DNA of 10,955 nt from Acanthamoeba lenticulata. Taxonomy: Eukaryota; Discosea; Longamoebia; Acanthamoebidae. The first letter of the stretch is position 1. Each line of letters begins with the position of its first letter. Of the stretch, positions 1 through 9,277 are shown piece by piece. Made by a program: the position numbers and the translations under genes. The notes under the pieces were generated by a model, which was not told the origin of the DNA, searched no databases, and saw only the letters and a list, made by a program, of their open reading frames with translations. The stretch is taken from contig NAVB01002530.1 of assembly GCA_002179805.1 (NCBI GenBank), forward strand, positions 1-10,955, given 5' to 3'.

Positions 1-60
1 CATGTTAAAAAAAATCAGTAAAAATAAGAATAAAACGTTTGAAAAGAAAAAAGGACGCAC
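1..60 (-). other. Start of an intron of the Nap1 gene, cut by the window edge
   Basis: On the minus strand the coding frame ends at 61 and GTGCGT follows, then a T-rich, AT-rich stretch with an ACTGAT branch-like element near 15-20. Read through, the frame would add a run of Phe and Leu unlike any Nap1, so this is intron. Its acceptor lies outside the window. Confidence 0.75.
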
Positions 61-2622
61 GAGGATAGAGGGACGCTGGATGAGGAGGTGCTGCTCGTCG
101 ATGATGAGGGCCTTCTTGACGAAGCGGCGGAGGACCTCAACGAGCTTGTCGCGGAGGTACTCGCGCGGGGTGAGGACGGTGTCGTAGATGGTGACATCGA
201 CGACATCCTGCATGGCGGCGCAGAGCTGCTGGACATTGCGCTCGTAGAGGCGGAGGTTGTCGAGCTCCTTGCGGTTGCGGAAGTGGGACTCGGTGCCGGG
301 CGTGGTGGGCGGGACGTAGTTCTTGTCAAACTTGTAGTCCTTGAGGCGGGCGAGGAGCGGGTGGGCGCCGTTGACGTGGTTGAGCTGGCTGGCAAAGGTG
401 AGGTTATGCTTGCCGATCTCAAAGACGATAGAGGCCACGCGGTGGGTGATCTTGTTGAGCATGTCCTCGGCCAGGCGCACGCACTGCGGGCCGATGACCT
501 CGCGCTCGCGCGGGAGCCAGCCCGTGGCGTTCTCCGGGAACTCGGCGAGGAGGTGGAGGAAGGCCATGCAGTTGAGCGGGTTGGCCGGGCCGTCGATGAT
601 CGACTTGTCAAACACCTGCACGAAGCTGTCGCGGAAGTACCAGAGGCTCTTGAGCGATCCGTACTGCTCGATCTGCTCCTCGATCTCGTCCACGTTGCGC
701 GTGTGGAGGCAGATCACCCGTCCGCGGTGGATCAGCTCCTTCACGGCCGACGGCATGATGGTCGACGCCGCCGCGGCGAGGCTAGCCTCCACGCGGGCCC
801 AGTTAAGCCGCAGCGCGTCAAAGTTGTAGTCGGTCCCCGCCATGAAGGCCTCCACGGAGATGGCCTGCAGGTCGCCCAGGATGTTCCGCAGCAGCGGAAG
901 CACAGTCGCGTGATTGGGCAGTCCGCGCACCTGGTCCTCGAGCGCCTTGCGGTCGGCCTCGTTCAGGTACTCCAGGTAGTAGGCCTGCATGATCCGCTGG
1001 TGCTGCCGCACGAGCGTCGACAGCTGGTGCGTGAGGAACAGCAGCTCCGAGATGTGCTGGTCCCGCAGCGCGTCCTCGTTGAATTTGTCCTTCTTCGGCG
1101 GCGGTGCCGTGATGTGCCTAAAGTACCACAGCACCTCGGCCTTGGCTGCCGCCAGCGCGCTCCACACCACCACGGCCTTGGGGCCCAGCAAGCCCGGGAA
1201 GTCCTTCAGCAGCGCCAGCAGGCTCCTCAGGCTCTGTCGCAAGTAGATCCTGAAGTTGCGGCGCTCTGGTTGTGGGTTTTTGCAGTCGACAAGGGTCAGC
1301 CTGGCAAAGAAACGAAGAGAAAGAAGAAAAGGGAAAAAGGCAGGGAGGGCAGGCAGGCACCAATGAGGCCAGCGCCAGAGGTGGCGGCCTGGAGACCGTC
1401 GACGATAATCTTCTTCTCCTTGCCAAGCTTGAAGGTCTTGGACTTGAAGTTCTTCCACGAGTCCGAGTAGAAGTTGTGGATGGGGATCGACACGTTCCTG
1501 AACACGGGCGTGCGATAGGCCTGGGAGAGGACGACGCGGCACATGTCGAGGGCGCCCGGCATGGCGAGCTCCTCGGGGCAGAAGAGGTGGCCGTAGATAG
1601 CCCAGGTGTACATCTTGTCCTTGTTGAGGAGGTCGAGCTGGGCGATGTCGTGCGACGGGAGGGCCAGCCTCTCGGGGTTGAGGGTGAGGTTGAGGGTGCC
1701 CTCCTTGCGCAGCTGGTCCAGGTTGTTGAGCTTCGAGTAGGCCGGGAGCAGTGAGACCAGAGCCTGGCCCACGCGCTTGCTGAAGGACTTGAAGTCCTCG
1801 CGCAGCTTCTTGAACGGGTCCGAGTAGTTGGCCTGCACCACCAAGACGGTCATGAGTGTGCACGATGAAAAAAAATGATGAAGTTGAAGTAAAAGCAGAA
1901 GAAGTGTAAAGCATTGTACCAAGTACTGGGCCACCTTGGGGAAGTTGGACTCGTTTTGGGATCGCACGATGTTGAAGGCACGCGCGAAGCAGGTGGCAAT
2001 GGTGCGGCGGTCAGCGATGAGGGACCAGAGAAGGTTGACCTGGCAGTACATGGTCACCAGCTCGAGGAACTTTTCTGTCGTTACGGGCGTGTAGGCCCAC
2101 TGCAAAGAATAAAAATAAAAACAAGATTGGTTGTGGCGGACGCTTAATTGGCGAGTAGGGACAAATTGGGAGCAGGTCGGGGCGCGGTGAAGAATGATGA
2201 AAAGCGTGAGGCGTACCGTGAGGTCGGCGGTGGCGTTGGCGACATCACCGAGAGTCTGTTGTGTTATCTTCACCCACTCCAGGGCATCAACGAATGTGTC
2301 GAAGTCCGGCTCCAATTCTTCAAAAATTTGCTTTGCCTTGCCCAAGAACACTTCGTAGCCAGGCGTCTGTAATTGAAGGATTATTAAGGTGCAAATTATT
2401 ACGCAACAACCAAGAGGCCTTTTGTACCTTGTCTAGATCAGAGGGGATTTCAGGAAACCTCTTTACGAAGGCAGCCACCACTTTGGCAAAGACAGGATCA
2501 GCGAGGAAGGATGGTCGCTCCTTGTTGTCCGGCGTGTACTTAACTTTGGTATTGTACAATCGGATCAGGAATCCATTTCCTGTCTCAAGCAGGATCGTCA
2601 ACTTCTCGGCAATCTTTGCCAT
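61..2622 (-). CDS. nap1: Nap1/Hem family subunit of the SCAR/WAVE complex (5' part, C-terminus off window)
   Basis: Nck-associated protein 1 (Nap1/Hem) is a large helical scaffold that, with Sra1/PIR121, Abi, HSPC300 and SCAR/WAVE, carries Rac signals to Arp2/3 at the cell cortex. Exons read on the minus strand: 2622-2428, 2366-2217, 2099-1920, 1832-1361 and 1265-61, giving about 734 residues of a family usually near 1,130. The first three joins are phase 0, the fourth is phase 1. Family resemblance is clear in the N-terminus (AEKLTIL, RLYN), in YSDPFKKL, in ERRNFRIYLRQSLRSLL, in FPGLLGPKA and in VLWYFRH; LTPREYL also matches. Exon 5 ends at PSIL and a GTGCGT donor at 60 opens an intron leaving the window. 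The start at 2622 gives the conserved family N-terminus. The gene lies 288 bases downstream of the cullin-like gene on the same strand. Family identity is confident; exon 4/5 joining depends on choosing the acceptor at 1266. Confidence 0.92.
1266..1360 (-). other. Nap1 intron 4, with a distant acceptor
   Basis: The donor is GTGCCT after codon fragment ATTG. A long pyrimidine tract leads to a first AG (TTTGCCAG), but using it puts an in-frame stop at the join (G/GC TGA). The next AG, about 35 bases on (ACAACCAG), restores the frame and gives the conserved ERRNF sequence. A CTGAC branch-like motif directly after the first AG explains why that AG would be skipped. Confidence 0.7.
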
Positions 2623-2910
2623 TTCTCTCGTCTCAGCGCTTCTCTACTCTCTCTTCCAAACGGGTAAAAATTGGCCTATGAAGACACAGAGGGAGAGATG
2701 CAGCCAGCTAGTGTCGCCACGGCCCACTTGCGCTTTGCTTTGACGGTCTCGTGTGCGCCCCTTTTTTTCCCTGGCCACCGGTGTCTCTCTTGATTTCTTT
2801 TTTTCCCTCTCGTGACGCCATGGCCAACCGCCCAATCGTCGCCCCTTCATTTCGGCCTTGCATTTGCCTATTTTTTTGGGAGTCATTTTGGAAACGTTTC
2901 GCTGCTCCTT
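2623..2910. promoter_or_regulatory. Intergenic region: cullin-like 3' end and Nap1 promoter
   Basis: These 288 bases hold no convincing gene; short reading frames here resemble nothing. On the minus strand it must contain the 3' UTR of the cullin-like gene and the promoter and 5' UTR of Nap1. A GGCCAAT motif lies on the minus strand at 2676-2670, about 50 bases before the Nap1 ATG, and matches motifs seen upstream of other genes in this window. The + strand is pyrimidine-rich around 2755-2815. A complete cullin C-terminal half could not fit here. Confidence 0.5.
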
Positions 2911-4186
2911 TCACGGCGCCAGCTGCGCCACCTTGGGTTCGGTGCTGGCGTGGAGCACCTGGCGCGCGAGCTCCTGCTCCTTCTCGAGGACCACTACCAG
3001 CTGATGCACAACACCACACATATGAGGGGCGGAAGGTGGTGCGCTCTGCGGCACGTGTAACAACGTCGTACCAGCTGCTGTCGCTGGGCCTCGTCGAGGT
3101 GCTGCAGCTTCGCCTTCTCGCTTCGGAGGTGCGCTCTGTGCGAGACAAAGCGAATTATGGGGAAGTGGTTCAGAAGACCTGGTGAGGTCTGTTCCTGACG
3201 GTTGGCCTGGCGATCGCGTACCGCACTTGGGTGAGGTAGGGCTGCTCGATGTTCTGCTGGTAGAAGAAGAGCTTGTCCCCGCCCAACTCCACAAACAGCT
3301 GTTCCAGTACACGCGTGAATCGAGTAGAACTCGCAAAGAAGATGAAAAAGGGGCAAGAAAGGCAGCCCCAGCCAACGCACGTTGACCACTTCCTTCAGCA
3401 GCTCGAGATCCGCCACTGAGCCCGAGGCGCGCGCGGCCTGCAGGGCGCTCAGGACAGCGGCGCTCAACTCCTCCGCTGCGCACGCGACAGGCATAAGGTG
3501 GGTTAGCATATGTCACCTGACTATGGCCTAGACGCGCGTACCGACAGGGTCGACAACAAGCATGCGGAAGCTGTTGATACCGGCCTCCTTCGTGGTGCGC
3601 AGGCGCAGGGTCTGACAGTAATGCCGGTCCTGTGGCATCAAGATAGTGAGCACTGGTTCGAGCAAGTTTCCTACAAGCAGAAGCACAGACATACCATGTA
3701 GGAAAAGATGGTCGACATGGACTTGAGTACGGGCACAAACTTCTTCCACCTCGCCAAGACCTGACACGGGGCGAACATCAGCCGAGTAGTTCATTTGCTG
3801 TACGTGTTAGTTTGGAAACGATGAACAAGGGGCCAACCTGTGTCATCAAGCGATCATGGGGCAGGCCGCGCAGCTGCGGCGCAAGTCGTTCGCGGCAAAG
3901 ACCGTCAATGAGTAGCCCCACACGCTTGTACAGCTGGTCGACCGTGCTGGCTGCTCCCGCGCGCGTGCAGACGTTGTAGACCATCCTAATGGATGAGGGT
4001 GCCGCACCTCACATTAGATGCCGCGGCTAAATAGGCGAGCGGGGAGGGGGGAGCGCACGAGTAAAGCTGCATGCAGGTTTCCTTGCTGAGGGTCGTGCCC
4101 GGCGCATCGATGCCAGCAATAATCTGGTTAAGATGTGGCTGGAGTATGGTCCACAGCTCGCCGAAGTCGGTAGGGGTGGCAGCCAT
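2911..4186 (-). CDS. Cullin-like protein made only of the N-terminal cullin repeats
   Basis: Cullins are scaffolds of RING ubiquitin ligases: the N-terminal repeats hold substrate adaptors, the C-terminal domain holds Rbx1 and is neddylated. Eight exons: 4186-4059, 3985-3838, 3760-3695, 3629-3542, 3475-3381, 3298-3222, 3135-3072, 3000-2911. All joins keep frame and give 251 residues. Cullin hallmarks in order: an N-terminal helix with CMQLYSMVYNVCT (about 37-50), W-K-K-F (97-100), IFSYMDRHY (110-118), EAGINSFR (128-135), EELSAAVLSAL (145-155), ELLKEVVNLF (168-177), YLTQV (196-200) and HLDEAQRQQL (213-222). It looks most like the CUL1 group. Similarity continues almost to the TGA at 2911, where a normal cullin has about 500 more residues. 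The region between VELGG and YLTQ is also about 20 residues short. No cullin homology domain, Rbx1 site or neddylation lysine is encoded. Family confident; whether it is functional is open. Confidence 0.85.
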
Positions 4187-4390
4187 GGCTGTTTGTTCTT
4201 CTGAGGTACTCGTTAATAACTGTTGTATTTTCTCTTTTCTGATTTTTACAATTCTTTTATTTTAAATTCATTTTCTAATTAGAATTTGCGGCAGGCTCAA
4301 GTAGGTGGTTACAGCCTGGTAAGTCTTAGCCTGAAAGAAGCTTCCTTACAACGCTGGGGGGAGAAACGGCATTGGTTACGGGAACACCTG
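4187..4390. promoter_or_regulatory. Intergenic region: AP-2 sigma 3' end and cullin-like promoter
   Basis: These 204 bases separate two minus-strand genes. The stretch 4205-4285 is markedly AT-rich compared with the flanking coding sequence. I see no gene. It probably combines the polyadenylation region of the AP-2 sigma gene with the promoter of the cullin-like gene. Confidence 0.45.
4256..4261 (-). promoter_or_regulatory. Possible AATAAA polyadenylation signal for AP-2 sigma
   Basis: The minus strand reads AATAAA here, about 130 bases after the AP-2 sigma stop at 4391 and inside an AT-rich stretch. Position and strand fit a polyadenylation signal, but a six-base AT motif in AT-rich DNA is weak evidence. 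Confidence 0.35.
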
Positions 4391-4819
4391 TTATGGGAGG
4401 TCCTCCAGTTCGTCGACTCGTTGCAAGATCTTGGCTTTGCTCGTTTCCACAATCTCTCCTCCCAACATAACTTCGTCCAAAATGGTGTAGACTTTGTTGA
4501 AGTTGAACACAAGGTGCAACTCGCATACGTTGCCAAAGTAACTGTCGAGGATCTCCACAATCAAGTGAACGGCTTCCAAGGCGGCGAGCTCATTGTCTTC
4601 AGGATCGACGCACACGCAGAAGTACAGTCCAGCATAGCGTCGGTAGACAACTTTGTGCTGCCGGTACTCGGTGAAGTTGGTGAACTTCGACTGGCGAGCG
4701 CTCACTAAACGATGGATCTCGCTGGAGAGCTTGCTTTTTTCATCGTCCTCATAAGGGACGTACCACTTCGATAGCCGCACCTTCCCCTGGCGGTTCTGAA
4801 CCAGAAAATAGCGGATCAT
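4391..4819 (-). CDS. AP2S1: AP-2 clathrin adaptor complex, sigma subunit
   Basis: Small (sigma) chain of the heterotetrameric AP-2 adaptor, which links cargo with acidic dileucine signals to clathrin at the plasma membrane. It is one intronless exon of 142 codons plus stop, the usual length of the family. It begins [13 protein letters not shown] and keeps [50 protein letters not shown] and [15 protein letters not shown] and [13 protein letters not shown] favour AP-2 over AP-1 or AP-3. Arg15, at the conserved position in the N-terminal strand region, is kept. It fills one longin-type fold with no extra domains. It is the only intronless gene here and is divergent from the XRN gene across 213 bases. 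Identity is very secure. Confidence 0.97.
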   Translation of the reverse strand: MIRYFLVQNRQGKVRLSKWYVPYEDDEKSKLSSEIHRLVSARQSKFTNFTEYRQHKVVYRRYAGLYFCVCVDPEDNELAALEAVHLIVEILDSYFGNVCELHLVFNFNKVYTILDEVMLGGEIVETSKAKILQRVDELEDLP

Positions 4820-5032
4820 CTTGTGCCCTCTTCTTGGGTGTCAGAGGTCAGCTAATGTTGCCGTGTAACCTGCAAGAGAGAAAACCTTCACTTTCTCTTG
4901 TTTTCACCTTCGAGGCTTTTGGGCTATTCACGCCTTTGACAACTGTGCGCGAGGTAGGTGCTCCTGTGCTCTCATTTGTGTTGAAATTGAGTACGATTAA
5001 AGGTTGATTTTCTTTTCAGTGGGCAACGCGAC
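4820..5032. promoter_or_regulatory. Divergent promoter region between AP-2 sigma and XRN
   Basis: These 213 bases lie between two start codons pointing away from each other, so they must hold both promoters and both 5' UTRs. No clear TATA box or GGCCAAT motif is seen. The right part contains a likely 5' UTR intron of the XRN gene. No further gene is seen. Confidence 0.6.
4954..5019 (+). other. Likely intron in the 5' UTR of the XRN gene
   Basis: A donor GAG/GTAGGT at 4954 and an acceptor with a T-rich run (TTTTCTTTTCAG) ending at 5019 frame a 66-base segment, within the size range of the coding introns here. The acceptor is 13 bases before the XRN ATG at 5033. The segment has no coding potential that would extend the protein. 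Confidence 0.45.
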
Positions 5033-8000
5033 ATGGGTATCGCGGGTTTTCAGAAATGGCTTGAACAGAGATTTTCATCGTGCTTCGTGCGAGTTCCCGA
5101 TGCGCCTCGCCGTCCGGCGCCAGGCCAACGGTACGTCCCATGCAAGCCCTACATTTGCGGTGCTTACCGGAGCGTTCATGCACGCGCGATTCAATTGTGG
5201 ACAGAGCTCCGCCAGGGCAGAAGGACTATTTTGATCACATCTACGTCGACCTCAACGGCCTCATCCACACGGCTGGCCGGTACGCCACACGCCTCACATA
5301 AAAATACAACATAAGTCCATTTATTATTGTTTGCCAAGGTATCGTCAACGCACTGACCCTGCAGTCGTTGGCTTCATCGGCTTCCGCAGGCGGGCCACTT
5401 GTGAAGATCAACTCATCGCTCTTCTCTTTCGAGAACTGGACATGCTGTTCAAGGTGTGCGTCCCGCGCCAGACGATTTTGCTCGCCATGGACGGACCCGG
5501 TATCTACTGTCTTTTTGTTGCCTCACTCACTGGCCCTTCTGTCCATGCACGTTGACTGACGCCGCATGACGTGGGCGGACACAGCGTCGGCCGCCAAGCT
5601 GATCACGCAGCGCCAGCGGCGCCTGGCCGCAGTCAAGAAGCAGCAGAGGCAGAGTAAGGCGGCAGTAGCGCCGACGCCGACGGAGACGACACCAGCGGAA
5701 GCAACGCCGACAGAGGCGACGGCATCAGAAGCAAAACCGGTGCCGGTCCCGAAGAAGAAGACAAGGGGCACATTCGACATGCTCCAGGTGCCGTCCCGCG
5801 CTGCAGCCTTCGTCCGCTTTGCCTTTGTCGTCCGTCCTCGTTGCGCTGACGTCGCTGGCACTCTTCACAACAACACAGGTGACCGCTGGCACGCCTTTCA
5901 TGTACCGCTTGAAGAACGCGCTGTGCTTCTGGGCCTGCTCCCGCCTGCAGAGTGACCCCAAGTACCGCCACACCCGCATCTACGTCTCTGGTACGTGGGC
6001 GCGCCGCGCCTCCTCGACCCGGATCTGCGCAGGGCGTCTCACACATGGGACGGCGGTGGTGCGGGATACACAGGGCCCGACGTGCCGGGCGAGGGCGAGA
6101 CCAAGATCTCCGAGTTTATCATATCGCACGCCAATGCCGACGCTATTCCGGTGCCCGACCCGCATCAGCGCATGTTTGCCTACCAATCGGTACCTCTATT
6201 TTTAGTCTTTTTTTCTCTTGATTTCATTTTATTTTAGAATTAATAGTTCATTTCATGGCGAAGGGCTTTGCCGACCGAGAGCGGAATGCGGCCAACTTCC
6301 GCAATGAGTCGCATCTGATCGTGGGCACCGATGCTGACCTCATCCTGCTCGGTACCGAGTTGAGCTCCTTGCAAAGCCGGCTTGGCGTTTCCCCGTCTAA
6401 TCATTCATACGCCGCACGCGTATGCAGGGCTGAGCTCGATGCTGCAAAACGTGTTTGTGTTGACAACCACGCACGAAAAGGGCAAGAAGCAGAACCTCAT
6501 CTTCTCGGTCTGGCAGTTTTGTCGCACGCTCGAGGAGTCCCTGCCCACTCGCGTACACAACGCCCCAACACCCACTCATAGTTTGAATATTTGTTCATTT
6601 GTTTTGTTTTTTCTCGACATTCTACGTTTTGTAGGGCCACTGCAACCTGGTGCGGCTTGACTTTGTCCTCCTGTCGCTCCTCATGGGCAACGACTACCTG
6701 CCCAAGCTCCGCGGTTGCTCCGTCGAAAGGTACGACGCGCAGTCCTGTCGAGAGATATGAGGGCTGAGACCACTCACCACTTGTTGGTTGGTGCGCAGAC
6801 TGTGGAGCCGTTACCAGAAGCTGAAGGGGCAGCCCCGGTTCCAGAACGAGTTCCTGGTCAACCCGGGCTACGTCCTCAACGTGCCCTTCTTCCTGGCCGT
6901 TCTCTACACCAACGCTGTATCCGCGCTCCCGTCTGCAGCCCAGCCCACAGCCCCCGCACCCGCGGTCTCGTCGACCTCGACCTCGACCGCGACCTCGACA
7001 TCACAGTCGACGACATCATCTTTGTCGAAGAAGACGCCGTTGGCTGCGCTGACCCAGGCCATCGGCGCGCTGGCTCCGCCGTCGGCTGCCTCGCCTGATT
7101 TTGTCGACCCGGCCATCATCTCGTTCTCGGTCTCTACGCCGACGTTCTCGTCCTCCTCCGCCGCGGGTGACGGCTTGTTTCACGACCCGGCGATCATCGC
7201 AGCCTCGATGGCTCCGCTGGCGGTCCCAAGCCTGCCCTTTGCCGCGAATGGCAGCAGCAGCAGCTCGCCTCAGGCATCAGAGGCACAGCGCAGCAACAAG
7301 AGGCACAAGCGGGACCACCAGGAGCACGCCGTGCCGGTCGTCCGCGGCGGCGGTCGCAAGGAGGGCGCTGTGCAGCTTGACGTCGACGTCGCCACTCCCG
7401 GGGAGGGCGAGGACCTCATCAGTGCCGCCTTTGAGGACGACGAGGAAGCCTTGGACGATTACTCTGACGATGAAGATGATGTCGACGACGACGATGATGA
7501 CGTTGATGATGATGAGGATGATGATGACGAAGACGACTACGATGATGATGACGACGAGGAAGAGGAAGATGTCGAGGAGATAGAGGGAGGAAACGGCACA
7601 GTGGTTCGAACGGACCTCACTCGTGGCCACGACTCGGCGGCCTACCTCCAGGGCCTCTTCTGGTGCCTCAAGCTGTACTGCGAGGGCTACTGCTCCGACA
7701 ACCGGTGGTTCTACACCCACCGCTACGCGCCCACCGGCTTTCAGCTCCAGTGCGGCTCCTCTCTCCCGCTTCGTCCTCTTTTCGCTTGGCTGACGCTTTG
7801 CGGCGAGCAGGAACTACTTTGCCTCGAGGGACGAGCTGCAGGCGCTCCTGCCGATGCCCATCCCACAGTCGCCGGCCCTCCCGCTCGCGCCCCACAAGTT
7901 CTGCCTCACGGTCCTGCCCTTCCAGGGTACGCCCCCCGCGCCCGCGCCCGCTCGAGCGCTGGCGTTGGCCTGACCTGCGCGCGCAGCACGTGAGGTGGCG

Positions 8001-9137
8001 CATGAGCTGGTGCAGCCCTTCATGAAGCCCGAGTCCAAGCTCTGGGCATCGATCTTTGCCCGGGCGACACCGCTTGTCGACCTGCAGCTCGTCGACACCG
8101 TCCTCTCGGCCGAGCTCCCCGACGCGCGCCTTCCGCCGGAGCTCCGCTTTTCGCACGCCCACTTCTACCAGCGCGTCCCGACGGCGCCGATGGGCCGGTT
8201 CAACTCGGGCGGACCTGTGCCGCTGGCCATCCACCACCGGTTCGCGGGCGGACCGCCGCCCTACGTCCCGGCGCTGCTGCCGTGGGCGCCCAACACGCGC
8301 TTCGCGCCGCTGGACGACGACCTCTCGTGGCTCGAGTGCGCCTACTACCCGACCCGCTGCTACCCGACCGCCAGCCACCCGCAGCGCGACCTGGCCGTGT
8401 GGCCCGCCCTCGAGCCCCTGGTCGACCACCTCCAGCTCGGCTACTTCCAGCCCTTCACCGGGCCCATGCGACCTCCCTATGGCGGTCCTGGCGGCTATCG
8501 CGGTGGCGGCGGTAGCCCTGGCGGCTATCGCGGCGGTGGCAGTCCTGGCGGCTATCGTGGCGGCAGCGAAGGCTATCGCGGCGGTGGCGGCCGAGGAGGA
8601 CATCGTGGCGGTGGCTCTGGTGGCTATCGCGGCGGCGGCGATGGCGGCTATCGTGGTCGCGGCGGCAGTGGCTATCGTGGCGGGAGCCATGGTGGTGGAG
8701 ACGGCTCGACTGCTGCTCCGAGCATTGCCACCGGCCAGCCAAACGTGATGGACGTCGAGCTGCCGATCCACCGCCCGAATTATCGCCCCCGTGGCCGTGG
8801 CCGCGACTTTGTGCCTCGAACCGGGCAGCAGGCGGCTACGGGCGTCGCCGGCGTGCCAAATACAACAGACGCAGAGACGCCGAGCTACCGGGGTCGGGGC
8901 CGTGGCCGTGGCTGTAGCTTCGTGCCTCGTACAGCGCTGTTCGACGACTCAAGCCAGCTGGAATCTGGTGGGCCGGCTGGGGACGCGCCTCGAGGGCGAG
9001 GCCGAGGAGGAAGAGGTCGAGGAGGAAGAGGCCGAGGCACGGGCTCGCGCGGTGGTCAGAACGAAACGAGGCCTTCCCTTGCCCAATACCAGCCAGAACA
9101 GTTGGCACCGGCGTCGGACCTTGGCTGGGCTCTCTAA
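5033..9137 (+). CDS. XRN-family 5'-3' exoribonuclease (Xrn2/Rat1-like) with acidic tract and RGG tail
   Basis: XRN enzymes degrade 5'-monophosphate RNA; Xrn2/Rat1 acts in the nucleus, Xrn1 in the cytoplasm. Twelve exons: 5033-5130, 5205-5279, 5390-5499, 5585-5787, 5879-5990, 6074-6189, 6264-6351, 6428-6552, 6635-6729, 6799-7749, 7811-7926, 7987-9137; all joins keep frame, giving 1,079 residues. All seven catalytic acids seem present: D48 (VDLNGLIH), D92 (MDGP), E206/E208 (PGEGE), D261/D263 (GTDADLILLG), D329 (MGNDYLP). The 5'-phosphate pocket keeps K99, Q103, R106 and R107. Later come a WFYTHRYAP block (about 645-653), a D/E tract (553-604) and RGG/RGR repeats (from about 858). The spacing from MGNDYLP to WFY resembles Xrn2 more than Xrn1, but I see no CCHC zinc knuckle. 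Start 5033 gives the family MGI N-terminus and a purine at -3. Less certain: the acceptors at 5389 (5338 is also in frame) and 6263 (an unusual AAG). Confidence 0.88.
5662..5755 (+). repeat. Pro/Thr/Glu/Ala-rich linker repeat in XRN
   Basis: Imperfect short repeats encode a P-T-E-A-rich stretch (about residues 121-152), placed directly after the phosphate-pocket motif and before the KKK-FDMLQ segment. XRN proteins commonly have a variable loop at this point, so it is likely a disordered linker. Confidence 0.7.
6190..6263 (+). other. XRN intron 6 with a non-obvious acceptor
   Basis: The donor GTACCT follows CAATCG and a T-rich run ends in TTTTAG at 6237. That AG, and the next at 6246, both break the frame. 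Only GCGAAG at 6263 restores the frame into GFADRER...GTDADL. An ATTAAT branch-like element at 6239-6244 lies at the proper distance. A one- or two-base sequence error is the main alternative. Confidence 0.5.
6966..7020 (+). repeat. GACCTC-type hexamer repeat in the XRN insert
   Basis: An imperfect run of tCGACCTCGAC units encodes alternating Ser and Thr (about residues 397-415) in the region between MGNDYLP and the acidic tract. It is low-complexity and probably disordered. Confidence 0.6.
7433..7587 (+). repeat. GAY/GAR codon run encoding an Asp/Glu tract
   Basis: About 50 codons, mostly GAT, GAC, GAG and GAA, encode an almost pure Asp/Glu stretch (residues 553-604) in XRN exon 10. Mixed codons rather than a single repeated triplet suggest selection for acidic residues as well as slippage. 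It lies just before the conserved AYLQGLFWCLKLY segment. Confidence 0.85.
8466..8710 (+). repeat. GYRGG tandem repeats in the XRN C-terminus
   Basis: Imperfect 12-18-base units (GGCTATCGYGGYGGY) encode roughly ten copies of GGYRGG, an RGG-box of the kind found in RNA-binding and arginine-methylated proteins. It spans about residues 859-938. The repeat makes long artificial open frames on other strands and frames. Confidence 0.85.
8785..9060 (+). repeat. RGRGR repeats at the XRN C-terminal end
   Basis: Two related modules encode PRGRGRDFVPRTG and, about 40 residues on, YRGRGRGRGCSFVPRTA, followed by a run of RGRGGRGRGG. The duplicated R-G...FVPRT unit indicates a local tandem duplication. The protein ends in GWAL at 9137. 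Confidence 0.75.
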
Positions 9138-9277
9138 ACTCATCATTCTCATCAAATAGAATACTATGTCGCCCGTTTCTGGGCATCAACAGCCTCCACA
9201 CGACTGTACATCAACACGAGGGAGCAAGAAACACACATGAGGAGGTTTGTATATTTACATGATCTAAGGACCGAGAG
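9138..9277. other. Convergent intergenic region (two 3' ends)
   Basis: 140 bases separate the stops of the XRN gene (+) and the PSI-like gene (-). No gene or clear AATAAA is seen. It holds both 3' UTRs; on the minus strand a TGTAAATAT stretch near 9250-9262 could serve 3'-end formation. Confidence 0.4.

Noticed and set aside
88..1470. A 460-codon open frame on the + strand opposite Nap1
   Set aside because: It is the mirror of Nap1 exons 4-5. GC-rich codon bias leaves the opposite frame free of stops, and its Val/Glu/Leu-rich product has no recognisable family features and crosses the Nap1 intron at 1266-1360.
1296..2351. A continuous 351-codon minus-strand frame covering Nap1 exons 2-4
   Set aside because: It reads through introns at 2100-2216 and 1833-1919, which have good GT...AG borders and encode non-Nap1 residues; the spliced exons match the family without them.
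2644..3148. Extension of the cullin-like gene into the Nap1 promoter region
   Set aside because: Frames here encode low-complexity basic residues with nothing cullin-like, and there is too little room for the missing domain.
8466..8710. Regular repeats resembling a CRISPR array or satellite
   Set aside because: The units are contiguous, imperfect, in frame and encode GYRGG; there are no spacers.
7668..8771. A 367-codon minus-strand frame over the XRN 3' half
   Set aside because: It lies opposite the GGY/RGG repeats and reads as Ala/Thr/Ile low-complexity; it is explained by the repeat on the coding strand.
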